A DNA stretch of 43,861 nt, from contig PQAO01000028.1 in the NCBI GenBank assembly GCA_003104995.1, forward strand, positions 1-43,861. Direction: 5' to 3'. Under the pieces are notes generated by a model. That model was not told the DNA's origin. It worked only from the letters and a program-made list of their open reading frames with translations, and ran no database searches. The DNA comes from Dehalococcoidia bacterium (lineage in GTDB: Bacteria > Chloroflexota > Dehalococcoidia > Tepidiformales > Tepidiformaceae). Made by a program: the position numbers and the translations under genes. Positions 33,569 through 41,438 of this stretch are shown one piece after another. Position 1 is the stretch's first letter. The number at the start of each line of letters is the position of its first letter.

Positions 33569-33949
33569 CTACCGCTCTTTCAGCAGGTCCCGGATCTCCC
33601 GCAGCAGGGCGATATCCTCGGGTGTCGGGACGTCCTCAGCCACTTCGCCCCGCTTTCGCCGTGCCGCGAGCGCGTTCAGCGGCTTCACTACAACGAAGAA
33701 GATCACCGCCGCGATCGAGACAAACGAGATTACGGAGTTGATGAACGCCCCGTACAGGAAGCGCGAGTCATTGATGGTGAAGTCCAGCGCGCTGAAGTCG
33801 GGCTCCCCGGCAATCGCCGCGATCAACGGCGTGAACAGGTTCTCCACCGCCGAGGTGACCACCGCCCCAAACGCAATCCCAATGATCACCGCAACCGCCA
33901 GGTCGATGACGTTGCCTCGAAGTACGAAGTCGCGGAACTCTTTGACCAT
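33569..33949 (-). CDS. mscL: Large-conductance mechanosensitive channel MscL
   Basis: 126 residues, two membrane spans. The first begins FVLRGNVIDLAVAVIIGIAF with the pore-lining GxxxAxxxxG pattern, and the second is INSVISFVSIAAVIFFVVV. The C-terminal helix is PEDIALLREIRDLLKER. It opens under hypo-osmotic tension. I chose ATG at 33949 because GGGAGG is 7 nt upstream; an in-frame start at 34015 lacks similarity. It lies 72 nt downstream of the PLP enzyme. Confidence 0.96.
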   Translation of the reverse strand: MVKEFRDFVLRGNVIDLAVAVIIGIAFGAVVTSAVENLFTPLIAAIAGEPDFSALDFTINDSRFLYGAFINSVISFVSIAAVIFFVVVKPLNALAARRKRGEVAEDVPTPEDIALLREIRDLLKER

Positions 33950-34021
33950 CGCCGCACCTCCCGATTTCCGCGGCATACTACGGCCAAGCCCCGTCAGCCA
34001 CAACGGAGCGATCACCTGCCG

Positions 34022-35263
34022 CTACGTGTAGGAAGCCGCCTTCACCTCCCCGCCCGCACCCCGGCGAACCGCGTCGATGCAGGCAGCCACCGCCGCCACG
34101 TACTCGTCCGCGCTCGGCTCATGCACCGGCGTGGCCATCACGTGGATGCCGTCCGGGTCGGTCGTGCGGCCGCTGTACCACCCGCGCCCGATCATCTGCA
34201 CTGCTACCGCTCCCATATCCACTCCCTCCACCCCATACGCAAACGCATACAGGGGCGGCGCTCCGTGCACGCGCAGCCCGTCGATCACTGAAAGCCCGGC
34301 GATGATCCGCGCCTTCGCCCGCATGCTCGCAGCCGCGATCTCCCGGTACCCTTCCCGCCCGAGGAAGTTCAGCGCCGCCCACGCCGCGGCGATCGCCCCG
34401 CCCGGCCGCGTCCCCGTGAACGTCAGCGATGAGTAGATGCCGCTCGGCCAATCGTCAAACGTGTACCGCGCAAACTCCCGGTGAGCCCGCGTCCGGAAGG
34501 TCACCGTCGAGGCGGGCTTCGCCGCGTACCCCGACTTGTGCAGGTCGGCCGAAATCGATGCGACCCCGGGCACGCTGAAATCGAACGGCGGCACCTCGTA
34601 CCCCACCTCCCGCACAAACGGCGCCAGGATCCCGCCCACGCATGCATCCACGTGCAGCCAGAGCCCGCGCTCGGCAGCGATCGCTCCCAGCTCCGGGATC
34701 GGGTCGACCATCCCCAGCGAGTAGCTCGGCGCCGAGGCGTACAGTCCGACCGTCTCCGGCCCAATCGCGGCCGCGATCGCAGCCGGGTCCGCGCGGTAGT
34801 CCGCTCCCACCGGCACGCGCCGTACCTCCATCCCCAGCAGGTGCGCCGCCTTGTTCAGGGCCGGGTGCGCGGAATGGGGCGCGACGATCTCCGGCTGGCG
34901 CACGTCCGGACGCTCCTTGCGCGCCCATTCCCGCATCGCCGTGATGCCCTGGAAGATGCTCTCCGTCCCGCCCGAGGTGAAGATCCCCGCAGTCTCCTCG
35001 TCCCCGCCCAGGAGGCTCCGCACGATCGCCAGCACTTCGTTCTCCATCCGCCCGATGCTCGGGAACGCCTTCACTCCAAGACCGTTCTCTACAAGGAACA
35101 TCCCGAACGATTCCCGCAGCACGTGTTCCAGTTCATCGTTCGCATACCACACGAACGCGCCATGGCGGCCGTGCTTCCAGTCCAGGTCGTGGCCGCGCAT
35201 CGCCTGCATCTCGGGCTCGAGCTCCGCCCAGGGCCGGCCCTTCTCGGGCAGTTGCATCACCAT
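34022..35263 (-). CDS. PLP-dependent sphingosine-1-phosphate lyase/decarboxylase-like enzyme
   Basis: 413 residues of the group II PLP decarboxylase fold. FTSGGTESIFQGITAMREWA, HVDACVGGIL and SADLHKSGYA with the Schiff-base Lys are present. WPSGIYSSLTFTGTRPGG closely follows the signature of sphingosine-1-phosphate lyases rather than glutamate decarboxylases. Such lyases cleave phosphorylated long-chain bases to an aldehyde and phosphoethanolamine. Bacterial substrates vary, and no sphingolipid biosynthesis genes are in view, so the substrate is open. GGAGG is 7-8 nt before the ATG. First gene of its minus-strand group. Confidence 0.87.
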   Translation of the reverse strand: MVMQLPEKGRPWAELEPEMQAMRGHDLDWKHGRHGAFVWYANDELEHVLRESFGMFLVENGLGVKAFPSIGRMENEVLAIVRSLLGGDEETAGIFTSGGTESIFQGITAMREWARKERPDVRQPEIVAPHSAHPALNKAAHLLGMEVRRVPVGADYRADPAAIAAAIGPETVGLYASAPSYSLGMVDPIPELGAIAAERGLWLHVDACVGGILAPFVREVGYEVPPFDFSVPGVASISADLHKSGYAAKPASTVTFRTRAHREFARYTFDDWPSGIYSSLTFTGTRPGGAIAAAWAALNFLGREGYREIAAASMRAKARIIAGLSVIDGLRVHGAPPLYAFAYGVEGVDMGAVAVQMIGRGWYSGRTTDPDGIHVMATPVHEPSADEYVAAVAACIDAVRRGAGGEVKAASYT

Positions 35264-35329
35264 CGCTGTCCTCCATGGCGCGCCCGCGCCGCGGCAGAGT
35301 CTACCGGGGCGCCCCGTGCCGCGCAGGCC

Positions 35330-36403
35330 TCACGGCTTCGGGATCAGCCCCGCCTCCTCCTGGATCGCCTTGATGATCACCCGCGCAGCCTTCTCGCCAC
35401 CTTCTCGCAGCAGGTGCACACCGTCGGGGTGCCGCATCAGCTTCACTTCGCCGTCGTCGTCCACCACATAGGCGTCGTACCCGCCGCTCGCCGTCGTGAA
35501 CAGCGGCCACAGGTCCACGTAACGCACCCAGTACCGTTTCGCCGCCTCTTCCTGGTAGATGACGTTCAACTCAGACATCCGCGCCGAGAACTCCTCGCTC
35601 CGCATGATCGGCTGCCCCACCCACAGCACCATCCGCCCCTCGTGCTTCAGCAGGTCCATCACCCCGGCGACCCGCCGCCGGTACTCGACCGCCCAGCCGT
35701 CGTCGCCCGGCTGGTAGATGTCGCCACCGGGCGTCTTGATCCCCTGCGAATCGTTCGCCCCGAACATCACCACGTACACGTCCGCCGCGTCGCTCGTCAC
35801 CAGCCGGTTGAACTCGCCCGGCCAGTCGAAGAAGTCGGGCCGCGTCAGCCCCGAGGAGAGCTGCGACTCCTGGGCCGGCGTCATCACGCCCGTCTCCGAT
35901 GCCTGCCGCACCAGCGCTTCGCCCAGGATCTTCGACATCGAGTCCCCGCCGACCCACACCCGGAGCGGCGCCGTCGCGTCCGGCGTCCGCACCAGCTGCT
36001 TTGGCGGCGTGGGTGTTGGAGTTGGTGTGGGAGTGCGTTCGGGGCGCGGGGTCGCGGTCCGGTCAGCCCCTCCCTGGCCCGGAGTGGGCGTCCCGGTTGC
36101 GTCACCGTCGGCGTCCGCGGGCAGCTCGAACAGGTCGCCCCCGCTCTCGCGCCCCAGCGCCTCGTCGGCCCACTTCCGCGGCTGGTCCAGGTAGAGCGCC
36201 CGGCTCACCGCCGCGAACGGTTTCCAGACCGCCACCCAGAAATCCCTCTCTTTCCCGAATGGCTGCTTCTTCGCGCCATCCTCCAGCCACGGCGCGTTCA
36301 GCAGCACCGCAATCAGGAGCGCCCCGACGATCACGCCGAATACCCGGCCCGGCTTCGCGCCCAGCCGTTCGCCACTGCCCAACCGCCGTTCCTCTCTCGC
36401 CAC
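35330..36403 (-). CDS. Membrane-anchored SGNH hydrolase/acyltransferase, DUF459-like
   Basis: 357 residues. One membrane helix (about 21-38) is followed by an extracytoplasmic stretch, a Pro/Thr linker (about 104-136, TPTPTPTPTPP), then an SGNH domain. GGDSM gives nucleophile Ser155, GAND is at 215-218, and Asp327 and His330 in HPDGVH complete the triad. The topology places catalysis outside the membrane. The GTG at 36403 has GGGAGG upstream and is 16 nt after the MBOAT stop, so the two are co-transcribed. By analogy with AlgI/AlgJ or PatA/PatB pairs it may transfer acyl groups delivered by the MBOAT. A paralogue is at 38091. Confidence 0.85.
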   Translation of the reverse strand: MAREERRLGSGERLGAKPGRVFGVIVGALLIAVLLNAPWLEDGAKKQPFGKERDFWVAVWKPFAAVSRALYLDQPRKWADEALGRESGGDLFELPADADGDATGTPTPGQGGADRTATPRPERTPTPTPTPTPPKQLVRTPDATAPLRVWVGGDSMSKILGEALVRQASETGVMTPAQESQLSSGLTRPDFFDWPGEFNRLVTSDAADVYVVMFGANDSQGIKTPGGDIYQPGDDGWAVEYRRRVAGVMDLLKHEGRMVLWVGQPIMRSEEFSARMSELNVIYQEEAAKRYWVRYVDLWPLFTTASGGYDAYVVDDDGEVKLMRHPDGVHLLREGGEKAARVIIKAIQEEAGLIPKP

Positions 36404-36419
36404 CTGGCCTCCCACGACC

Positions 36420-37841
36420 TCAGAACTGGAAGTAGATGAACGGGGCGACCCCCTCAGGGCCGAACACGTCGATCGCCACCAGCCCCACCGCCAGCGTAGC
36501 CGCCTGTGCCGCAGGCGCCAGCCGCGAAAACTCCACCTGCACCCGGTTCCCGAGCGTCCGCGGCAAGAATTGGACAAGGATGCTTCCCGCGATCACCGCC
36601 AGCATCACCGGTGTCACCGCGGGCGAGGCCTCGCCCCATGCCGTCCACATCCGCCCCAAAATCTCCCACGCCGTCCCGAACGTCTCCGCCCGGAAGAACA
36701 CCCACGCCAGGCAGACCACGTTGAACGTCACCACCCACTGCACCACCGCCGTGGCCCGCCCCAGCGTCAGCGAGGTCCGCTCCCGTATCTCCCGCTCGAT
36801 CACCAGCCCGAACCCGTGAATCGCGCCCCACACGATGAACGTCCATGCCGCCCCATGCCACAGCCCGCCCAGCACCATCGTCAGCACCAGGTTGCGGTAG
36901 ATGAATGCCTTCGTCCCCCGGTTACCCCCGAGAGGGATGTACAGGTAGTCCCGCAGCCAGCGCGAGAGCGTCATGTGCCACCGCCGCCAGAAGTCCTGGA
37001 TCGAAAGCGCCCGGTATGGCGCATCGAAGTTCTGCGGGAACCGCAGCCCCAGCAGCAGCGCGCACCCGATCGCGATGTCTGTGTACCCGCTGAAGTCCGC
37101 GTAGATCTGGATTGCGTACGCATAGACACCGACCAGTACTTCGAAGCTGCTGTGCGTGCCCGGCGAGGCGAACACCGGGTCGGCAATCTCCGTCGCCAGG
37201 TAGCTCGAAATCACGACCTTCTTGAAGAGCCCGAACAGGATCAGCTGGAACGCCGGCGCCGCGTCGATCACCCGCTGCCGCATTGGCTCCCGCAACTGCG
37301 GGGCGAACTCCGTCACCCGCACGATCGGCCCCGCCACCAGGTGCGGGAAGAACGAGAGGTACAGGGCGAAATCCAGCGGGCCCATCGGCTCCACATCGCC
37401 CCGCGCGATATCCACGAGGTAGCTGATCGCGTGGAACGTGAAGAACGAGATCGCCACTGGCAGCGTGATTTCCATCAGTGGCAGCGGCAGGTCCACGCCC
37501 ACCCGGTCGAACGCGCCCACCATCTCCGCGGCGAAAAACCCGTAGTACTTGAACCATGCCAGCGTTGAGAGGTTCGCCGCCACGCCAAAGCCCAGGAACC
37601 ACTTCCCGCCCCGCCTCAGCCCGTCCGGTCCCCGCATCCGCGCCAGGTCGTATCCCATCGCCCAGTTCGCCGCCGTCGACCCCACGAGCAACAGCACGAA
37701 CTTCGGCTCCCAGAACCCGTAGAAAAACCAGCTCGCGGCCACCAGGAACACGCGCCACCACAGGTGCCACGGCCGGATCAGCCACGCAACCGCGAAGACC
37801 GCGACAAAGAAAATGGCGAAATCGATGGTCGGAAAGAGCAT
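36420..37841 (-). CDS. MBOAT-family O-acyltransferase (AlgI-like)
   Basis: 473 residues with about ten to twelve membrane spans. The AlgI signature DFWRRWHMTLSRWLRDYLYI runs from about 283 (His289) and the active-site His329 is in VLGGLWHGAAWTF. FFPHLVAGPIVR is the upstream conserved loop. MBOATs of this type carry acetyl (or other acyl) groups across the membrane for O-acylation of extracellular polysaccharide or peptidoglycan. GGAG is just before the ATG at 37841. It is flanked by two SGNH genes, one downstream on the same strand and one divergent, which supports a complete acylation module. Confidence 0.92.
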   Translation of the reverse strand: MLFPTIDFAIFFVAVFAVAWLIRPWHLWWRVFLVAASWFFYGFWEPKFVLLLVGSTAANWAMGYDLARMRGPDGLRRGGKWFLGFGVAANLSTLAWFKYYGFFAAEMVGAFDRVGVDLPLPLMEITLPVAISFFTFHAISYLVDIARGDVEPMGPLDFALYLSFFPHLVAGPIVRVTEFAPQLREPMRQRVIDAAPAFQLILFGLFKKVVISSYLATEIADPVFASPGTHSSFEVLVGVYAYAIQIYADFSGYTDIAIGCALLLGLRFPQNFDAPYRALSIQDFWRRWHMTLSRWLRDYLYIPLGGNRGTKAFIYRNLVLTMVLGGLWHGAAWTFIVWGAIHGFGLVIEREIRERTSLTLGRATAVVQWVVTFNVVCLAWVFFRAETFGTAWEILGRMWTAWGEASPAVTPVMLAVIAGSILVQFLPRTLGNRVQVEFSRLAPAAQAATLAVGLVAIDVFGPEGVAPFIYFQF

Positions 37842-37889
37842 CGGTCTCCAGTCGCACCCCGCGCCAGGTTGGGCCCCAACCGGCTCATT

Positions 37890-37905
37890 TGTGAGAAGGG
37901 TCACA
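37890..37905. promoter_or_regulatory. CRP/FNR-family consensus operator
   Basis: TGTGA-N6-TCACA, an exact match to the core CRP consensus (TGTGA 37890-37894, TCACA 37901-37905). It sits in the divergent gap between the MBOAT gene (start 37841) and the second SGNH gene. It is centred about 82 nt before the inferred transcription start of the SGNH promoter at 37945-37973, a spacing compatible with class I activation. Whether a CRP-family regulator exists in this genome is not shown here. Confidence 0.5.
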
Positions 37906-37944
37906 CAACCGTGCGATTCGCGCCCCGGCTTCGCCGCAAGGCTG

Positions 37945-37973
37945 TTGTCACCATGTCCCCGGTTCGGTAGGTT
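37945..37973 (+). promoter_or_regulatory. sigma70-type promoter of the second SGNH unit
   Basis: TTGTCA (5 of 6), 17-nt spacer, TAGGTT (4 of 6). It would start transcription near 37980, about 30 nt before the micro-ORF and 110 nt before the SGNH start. Confidence 0.55.
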
Positions 37974-38010
37974 GAACGTGGAACTCTCTTGAGTCTATGG
38001 AGGCTTCCCG

Positions 38011-38094
38011 GTGGTTGTGGTGGTGGTTGTCGTCTCTCTCGCGGGAGGTGCCGGCGGCGGTCTCGCAGCCTTCGCTTCCGGTGGCCCGCGGTGA
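38011..38094 (+). CDS. 27-residue valine-rich micro-ORF coupled to the SGNH gene
   Basis: A GTG start 7 nt after GGAGG (37999-38003) opens a frame of eight valines then SLAGGAGGGLAAFASGGPR. The stop TGA overlaps the GTG of the downstream SGNH gene in the classic GTGA arrangement. The composition could form one short hydrophobic helix. It may be a tiny membrane peptide or a leader that couples translation; it could also be a chance frame in GC-rich DNA. The strong ribosome site is otherwise unexplained, being 88 nt from the SGNH start. Confidence 0.4.
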   Translation: MVVVVVVVSLAGGAGGGLAAFASGGPR

Positions 38095-38939
38095 GCCTGT
38101 TTGCCGGCGCCTCGCACAGGTTCCACGCCCTTTCGCTCGCTGCGATCGGTTTCGCCGCCATCCTCGCGGTGGGCGTCAGCGTCCTCCAGGATCGCGATGC
38201 GCACCCCCTCCGGAATGTCGCCTCGGCCGGTCCCAACAGCACAGCTGTCCCCTTGCGGGTGCCCGGCCTCGCCTTCGACGGAACCCCGGAGCCCCCGCCA
38301 ACCCCCGTTCCGGCGCCCACTCCCGAGCCGAGCCATCTCCCCGCGGGCCCCCGGGGCCTCCGCCTCTGGTCCGACGGCGACTCCACCTCGTACTTCATGA
38401 CCGAAGCACTCTTCGCCGAATGGGCAGCCCGCGGCGGCGCCCCCGTCCGCGGCGCCGACTACAAGATCTCCTCCGGCCTCTGGCGCGACGACTTCTTCGA
38501 TTGGCCCGCCTACATCCAGGCCGAGATGGCAACCTACGACCCGGATGTTGCCGTCTTCATGGTCGGCGCCAACGATGCCAACCAGGTTTCCTCCTACGAC
38601 GAATACGCCGCCCGCGTCGGCAGGGTGATGGACCTCATGTACCGCGAAGGCCGGGTGGTCGTCTGGATGGGCCAGCCCTGCATGGGCAATGAGTCGCTCG
38701 CCGCGAACGTCCCCGCCCTCAACCGCATTTTCCAGGAACAGGCCGCCACCCGCCCCTGGGTGGTCTACGTCGACACGTGGGCGCTCACGTCATGGTCCGA
38801 CGGCTCCTACAGCCAGTACCTGCCCGACGAGAACGGTGTCGAGCAGATGCTCCGCTATGCCGATGGCATCCACTTCACCGGGGCCGGCGGCCGCCGCCTG
38901 GCGATGGGCGTCCTCACCGCCCTCTTCTCTTCCGATTGA
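38091..38939 (+). CDS. Second membrane-anchored SGNH (DUF459-like) protein
   Basis: About 282 residues, paralogous to the protein at 35330-36403. They share SSGL..DFFDWP, the GAND motif (159-162), RVMDL..EGR and WMGQP-type blocks. A membrane helix (about 12-32) and a Pro-rich linker (about 65-82) precede the catalytic domain: Ser98 in DGDSTS, and Asp258 and His261 in ADGIHF. The start is GTG at 38091, chosen from overlap with the upstream micro-ORF stop and the beginning of the anchor; an in-frame TTG at 37989 would add a non-homologous basic segment. Probably an acyl transfer or esterase partner of the MBOAT. Confidence 0.8.
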   Translation: MSLFAGASHRFHALSLAAIGFAAILAVGVSVLQDRDAHPLRNVASAGPNSTAVPLRVPGLAFDGTPEPPPTPVPAPTPEPSHLPAGPRGLRLWSDGDSTSYFMTEALFAEWAARGGAPVRGADYKISSGLWRDDFFDWPAYIQAEMATYDPDVAVFMVGANDANQVSSYDEYAARVGRVMDLMYREGRVVVWMGQPCMGNESLAANVPALNRIFQEQAATRPWVVYVDTWALTSWSDGSYSQYLPDENGVEQMLRYADGIHFTGAGGRRLAMGVLTALFSSD

Positions 38940-38993
38940 CGCCTGGCGTCGCCAGGGGCTGCCTTCGTTCGTCCTCGAACCGCCCCCCTTTGT

Positions 38994-38999
38994 TAGCAT
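38994..38999 (+). promoter_or_regulatory. -10 box of a (near-)leaderless clpS transcript
   Basis: TAGCAT ends 9 nt before the ATG at 39009, and no ribosome site is present. Confidence 0.5.
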
Positions 39000-39008
39000 G
39001 GACATCCG

Positions 39009-39332
39009 ATGGCGATGCTCCCCACACCCACGACCCACGTCGAGGATACGGCCGACACCCAGAAGGAGCCGCCCTACCACCTCATCCTTCTCGACGACAA
39101 CGAGCACACGTACCAGTACGTCATCGCCATGCTCGGCAGCGTCTTCGGCTACGCGCCCGAAAAGGGCTTCGCCATCGCCTGCGTCGTGGATAGCCAGGGC
39201 CAGGCCATCCTCATGACCAGCGGGCTCGAAGAGGTCCGGCTCAAACAGGACCAGGTCCACGCCTACGGCGCCGACCCCCTCATGCCCGGCTGCAAGGGCA
39301 GTATGACCGCCGTCATAGAACCCGCTGAGTAA
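39009..39332 (+). CDS. clpS: ATP-dependent Clp protease adaptor ClpS
   Basis: 107 residues, the normal ClpS size. After a variable N-terminal tail, PYHLILLDDNEHTYQYVIAM holds the Asp/Asn residues that bind N-degron alpha-amino groups. VFGYAPEKGFAIACVVDSQG and AILMTSGLEEVRLKQDQVHAYG follow. ClpS hands N-end-rule substrates to ClpAP or ClpCP. A second in-frame ATG at 39015 is possible. No clp genes are adjacent. Confidence 0.92.
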   Translation: MAMLPTPTTHVEDTADTQKEPPYHLILLDDNEHTYQYVIAMLGSVFGYAPEKGFAIACVVDSQGQAILMTSGLEEVRLKQDQVHAYGADPLMPGCKGSMTAVIEPAE

Positions 39333-39405
39333 ACTCTTCCCCTCTTTTTTGGATCTTGGCCAGGATTTTCCGCCTGATACCAGTCCACAGACGGCCCGCC
39401 GTGCG

Positions 39406-39411
39406 TATACT
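39406..39411 (+). promoter_or_regulatory. -10 box of the substrate-binding protein gene
   Basis: TATACT (5 of 6) lies in the 143-nt gap after clpS, 64 nt before the GTG of the binding protein. No convincing -35 is seen. A 7-bp dyad begins 8 nt downstream. Confidence 0.55.
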
Positions 39412-39419
39412 CCGCGGCT

Positions 39420-39435
39420 GAGCAATCTATTGCTC
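39420..39435. promoter_or_regulatory. 7-bp inverted repeat, candidate operator
   Basis: GAGCAAT-CT-ATTGCTC, a perfect 16-nt dyad centred about 17 nt past the TATACT box, where a bound repressor would block initiation. The stem is AT-containing and lacks a U tract, so an operator is more likely than a terminator. Confidence 0.4.
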
Positions 39436-39475
39436 CTATAGGTTGCGCACACAGTAACAGGGGGAATGTTCAACA

Positions 39476-41311
39476 GTGTCAGGCACCGATAACTACTGGA
39501 CCCGCAGGATGGTCAACCAGGGCCTGTCCCGCCGAAGGCTGCTTGGGGGAGCAGCCACGGCAGGGCTGGGCGCCGCCGCTTTCGGCCTTGTCGGCTGTGG
39601 CGGCGGCGACGATGATGACGACGACGCCGCCAGCCCGACGGCAACCACGGCCGCCGGCGAGACGCCGGGCGCATCGCCCACCGGAGCTGCTTCGCCCACG
39701 CAGGCCGCGAAGCCGAAGGGCGGCACCGTCCGCTACACCAGCGCCGGCAATACCTGGGATACCTTCGACCTCGATCGCTCCCGCTTCACCCCGGTCTCGG
39801 CCCTCTTCGGGTGGACGAACCTCGGCGTCCTCCAGTGGGACAGCTACACCAAGGGTGTCATCGGCGGCGGGCTCGCCGAAAAGTGGGAACAGCCCGACCC
39901 GCAGACCGCCGTCTTCACCATGCGGCCCAACGTCTTCTGGCATAACAAGCCGCCCGTCAACGGCCGCGCTGCCACCGCCGACGATGTCGTCAAGTTCATC
40001 GAGCGCAATCTGGCGGGCAAGACAGCCGACGGCGTGGAGGACCCCAACTTCTACCGTAAGTCCTCATTCCAGACCGTCGACAAGGTCGAGGCTGTCGATG
40101 CCAAAACCGTCAAGGTCACCTTTAAGCGGCCCGACCCGTTCTTCCAGAACGTCCTCGCCGGCGCCTATACCAAGGTCCAGGCCCCCGAGGCCGTTGCCGC
40201 CTTCGAAAAGGACTACGCCAACCTGAAAGCCGAGCTCGTCATCGGCACCGGCGCGTTCGTCCTTACCGACTTCAAGGCCGAAGGCACGCTCAGCCTCGTT
40301 CGCCACGAAAAGTTCCACACCCAGGTCAACTGGGATGGGGTGAAGTACCTTAACCTCTTCACCGACCAATCCGCCCAGCAGGCCGCCTTCGAGCAGAAGC
40401 AACTCGACACGTTCGCCCCAAACGCGAACCTCGTCGCCGAGGACCTCTTGAAGCGATTTGAGGGGAAGATCACCGAGACCAAGAGCTTTTCGGCGAACCC
40501 CCAGGCCGGCACCTACTACGGCGGTGCTGCCCCCTGGAACAACCAGAACCTCATCGGCGCCATCTTCCGCGCTCTCGATCGCCGTACGATGATCAACTCG
40601 CTCCTCCAGGGCAAGGGCGTCCTCGCCGGCAACAACCCGCCCACCCAATCGGCCTTCGCCATCAACGAAGGGGAGCTCATCAAGTTCCCCGGCTACCTCG
40701 AAGACCGCGCCGCGGACGAGGCCGAGGCCAAGAAGATGTGGGAGGCTGGCGGCGGCCCGGCCCTCGGCGAAATCATCGTCGATATCCCCGACATCTGGGA
40801 GGGTCTCTACTCTGGCGGCTCGGCCCTCATCACCGCCCAGCTCAAGAAGGTCCTCGGCAACAACTTCACTGCCAAGATCGAGCCCTACTCCACCATCACC
40901 GGCAAGATCGTCAAGCAGGGATACGGCAACGGCAAAAACAACATCTGGTACGGCTGGATCACCGAAATCACCGACCCGGAACCGTCCCTCCTGAACTACC
41001 TCACCTACAACTCCAAGCAGCCCCAGTTCCAGTCCTATGGCGTCAAAATCGATAAGGTCGACCAGCTTACCGACTCCCTGGTCACCGAGTTCGACCTCGC
41101 CAAGCGCCAGGAAACGAACAAGGAAGTCATGCGGGAACTCCTCAAGAACTATGGTGCAGGTGTCCCGTACTCCCTCGTCGGCCTCACCCGCAACCTGCGC
41201 TGGAATTACTACCACTCAGGCGAGAACGCTCCGTTCGTCACCAGCCACCAGGCTGCCACCGAAGCCTACTTCGACCAGACCGACCCGACCTGGCAGGGCC
41301 GTCCAGCCTAG
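39476..41311 (+). CDS. ABC transporter substrate-binding lipoprotein, family 5 (oligopeptide type)
   Basis: 611 residues. A Tat signal (SRRRLLGGAATAG with twin Arg at 19-21) ends in the lipobox LVGC (Cys41). A run of Gly and Asp (42-50) and a Ser/Thr/Ala/Pro linker follow. The mature domain has GGGLAEKWEQPDPQTAVFTM, RAATADDVVKFIERNL, VEAVDAKTVKVTFKRPDPFF and RALDRRTMINSLLQG, typical of SBP_bac_5 (OppA/DppA). It would bind peptides or other solutes outside the membrane. No permease or ATPase genes are in the window, so the binding protein is an orphan here. GTG start; AGGGGG lies about 10 nt upstream. Confidence 0.92.
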   Translation: MSGTDNYWTRRMVNQGLSRRRLLGGAATAGLGAAAFGLVGCGGGDDDDDDAASPTATTAAGETPGASPTGAASPTQAAKPKGGTVRYTSAGNTWDTFDLDRSRFTPVSALFGWTNLGVLQWDSYTKGVIGGGLAEKWEQPDPQTAVFTMRPNVFWHNKPPVNGRAATADDVVKFIERNLAGKTADGVEDPNFYRKSSFQTVDKVEAVDAKTVKVTFKRPDPFFQNVLAGAYTKVQAPEAVAAFEKDYANLKAELVIGTGAFVLTDFKAEGTLSLVRHEKFHTQVNWDGVKYLNLFTDQSAQQAAFEQKQLDTFAPNANLVAEDLLKRFEGKITETKSFSANPQAGTYYGGAAPWNNQNLIGAIFRALDRRTMINSLLQGKGVLAGNNPPTQSAFAINEGELIKFPGYLEDRAADEAEAKKMWEAGGGPALGEIIVDIPDIWEGLYSGGSALITAQLKKVLGNNFTAKIEPYSTITGKIVKQGYGNGKNNIWYGWITEITDPEPSLLNYLTYNSKQPQFQSYGVKIDKVDQLTDSLVTEFDLAKRQETNKEVMRELLKNYGAGVPYSLVGLTRNLRWNYYHSGENAPFVTSHQAATEAYFDQTDPTWQGRPA

Positions 41312-41334
41312 CCAGGATTACCACGCCCACCCCC

Positions 41335-41364
41335 AGACGGCCGGCACACCCGTGCCGGCCGTCT
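41335..41364 (+). terminator. Strong hairpin terminator after the binding-protein gene
   Basis: A perfect 13-bp stem (41335-41347 with 41352-41364) with a 4-nt ACCC loop, starting 23 nt after the stop, then GTTTGGCACTTT. It has a weak U-rich tail but is the most stable hairpin seen in the window. Confidence 0.8.
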
Positions 41365-41438
41365 GTTTGGCACTTTGACCCTTTCTCGATCCCTCCGGTA
41401 GGCTCCTCCCGCACGCCATCCCCTCCCGGAGCAGCTTT

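Noticed and set aside
30124..36439. Long plus-strand frames (30124-31662, 32193-34031, 34481-36439)
   Set aside because: They lie opposite the DUF2298 fusion, CaiB/BaiF, MscL, the PLP enzyme and the SGNH gene. They are Arg/Pro/His-rich, without motifs.
37867..37881. Palindrome GGTTGGG-C-CCCAACC between the MBOAT start and the CRP-type site
   Set aside because: A 7-bp GC-rich dyad could arise by chance and has no defined regulator; noted only as a neighbour of the stronger site.
38942..38956. Hairpin CCTGGC-GTC-GCCAGG after the second SGNH gene
   Set aside because: Only a 6-bp stem without a U tract; too weak to call a terminator in DNA this GC-rich.
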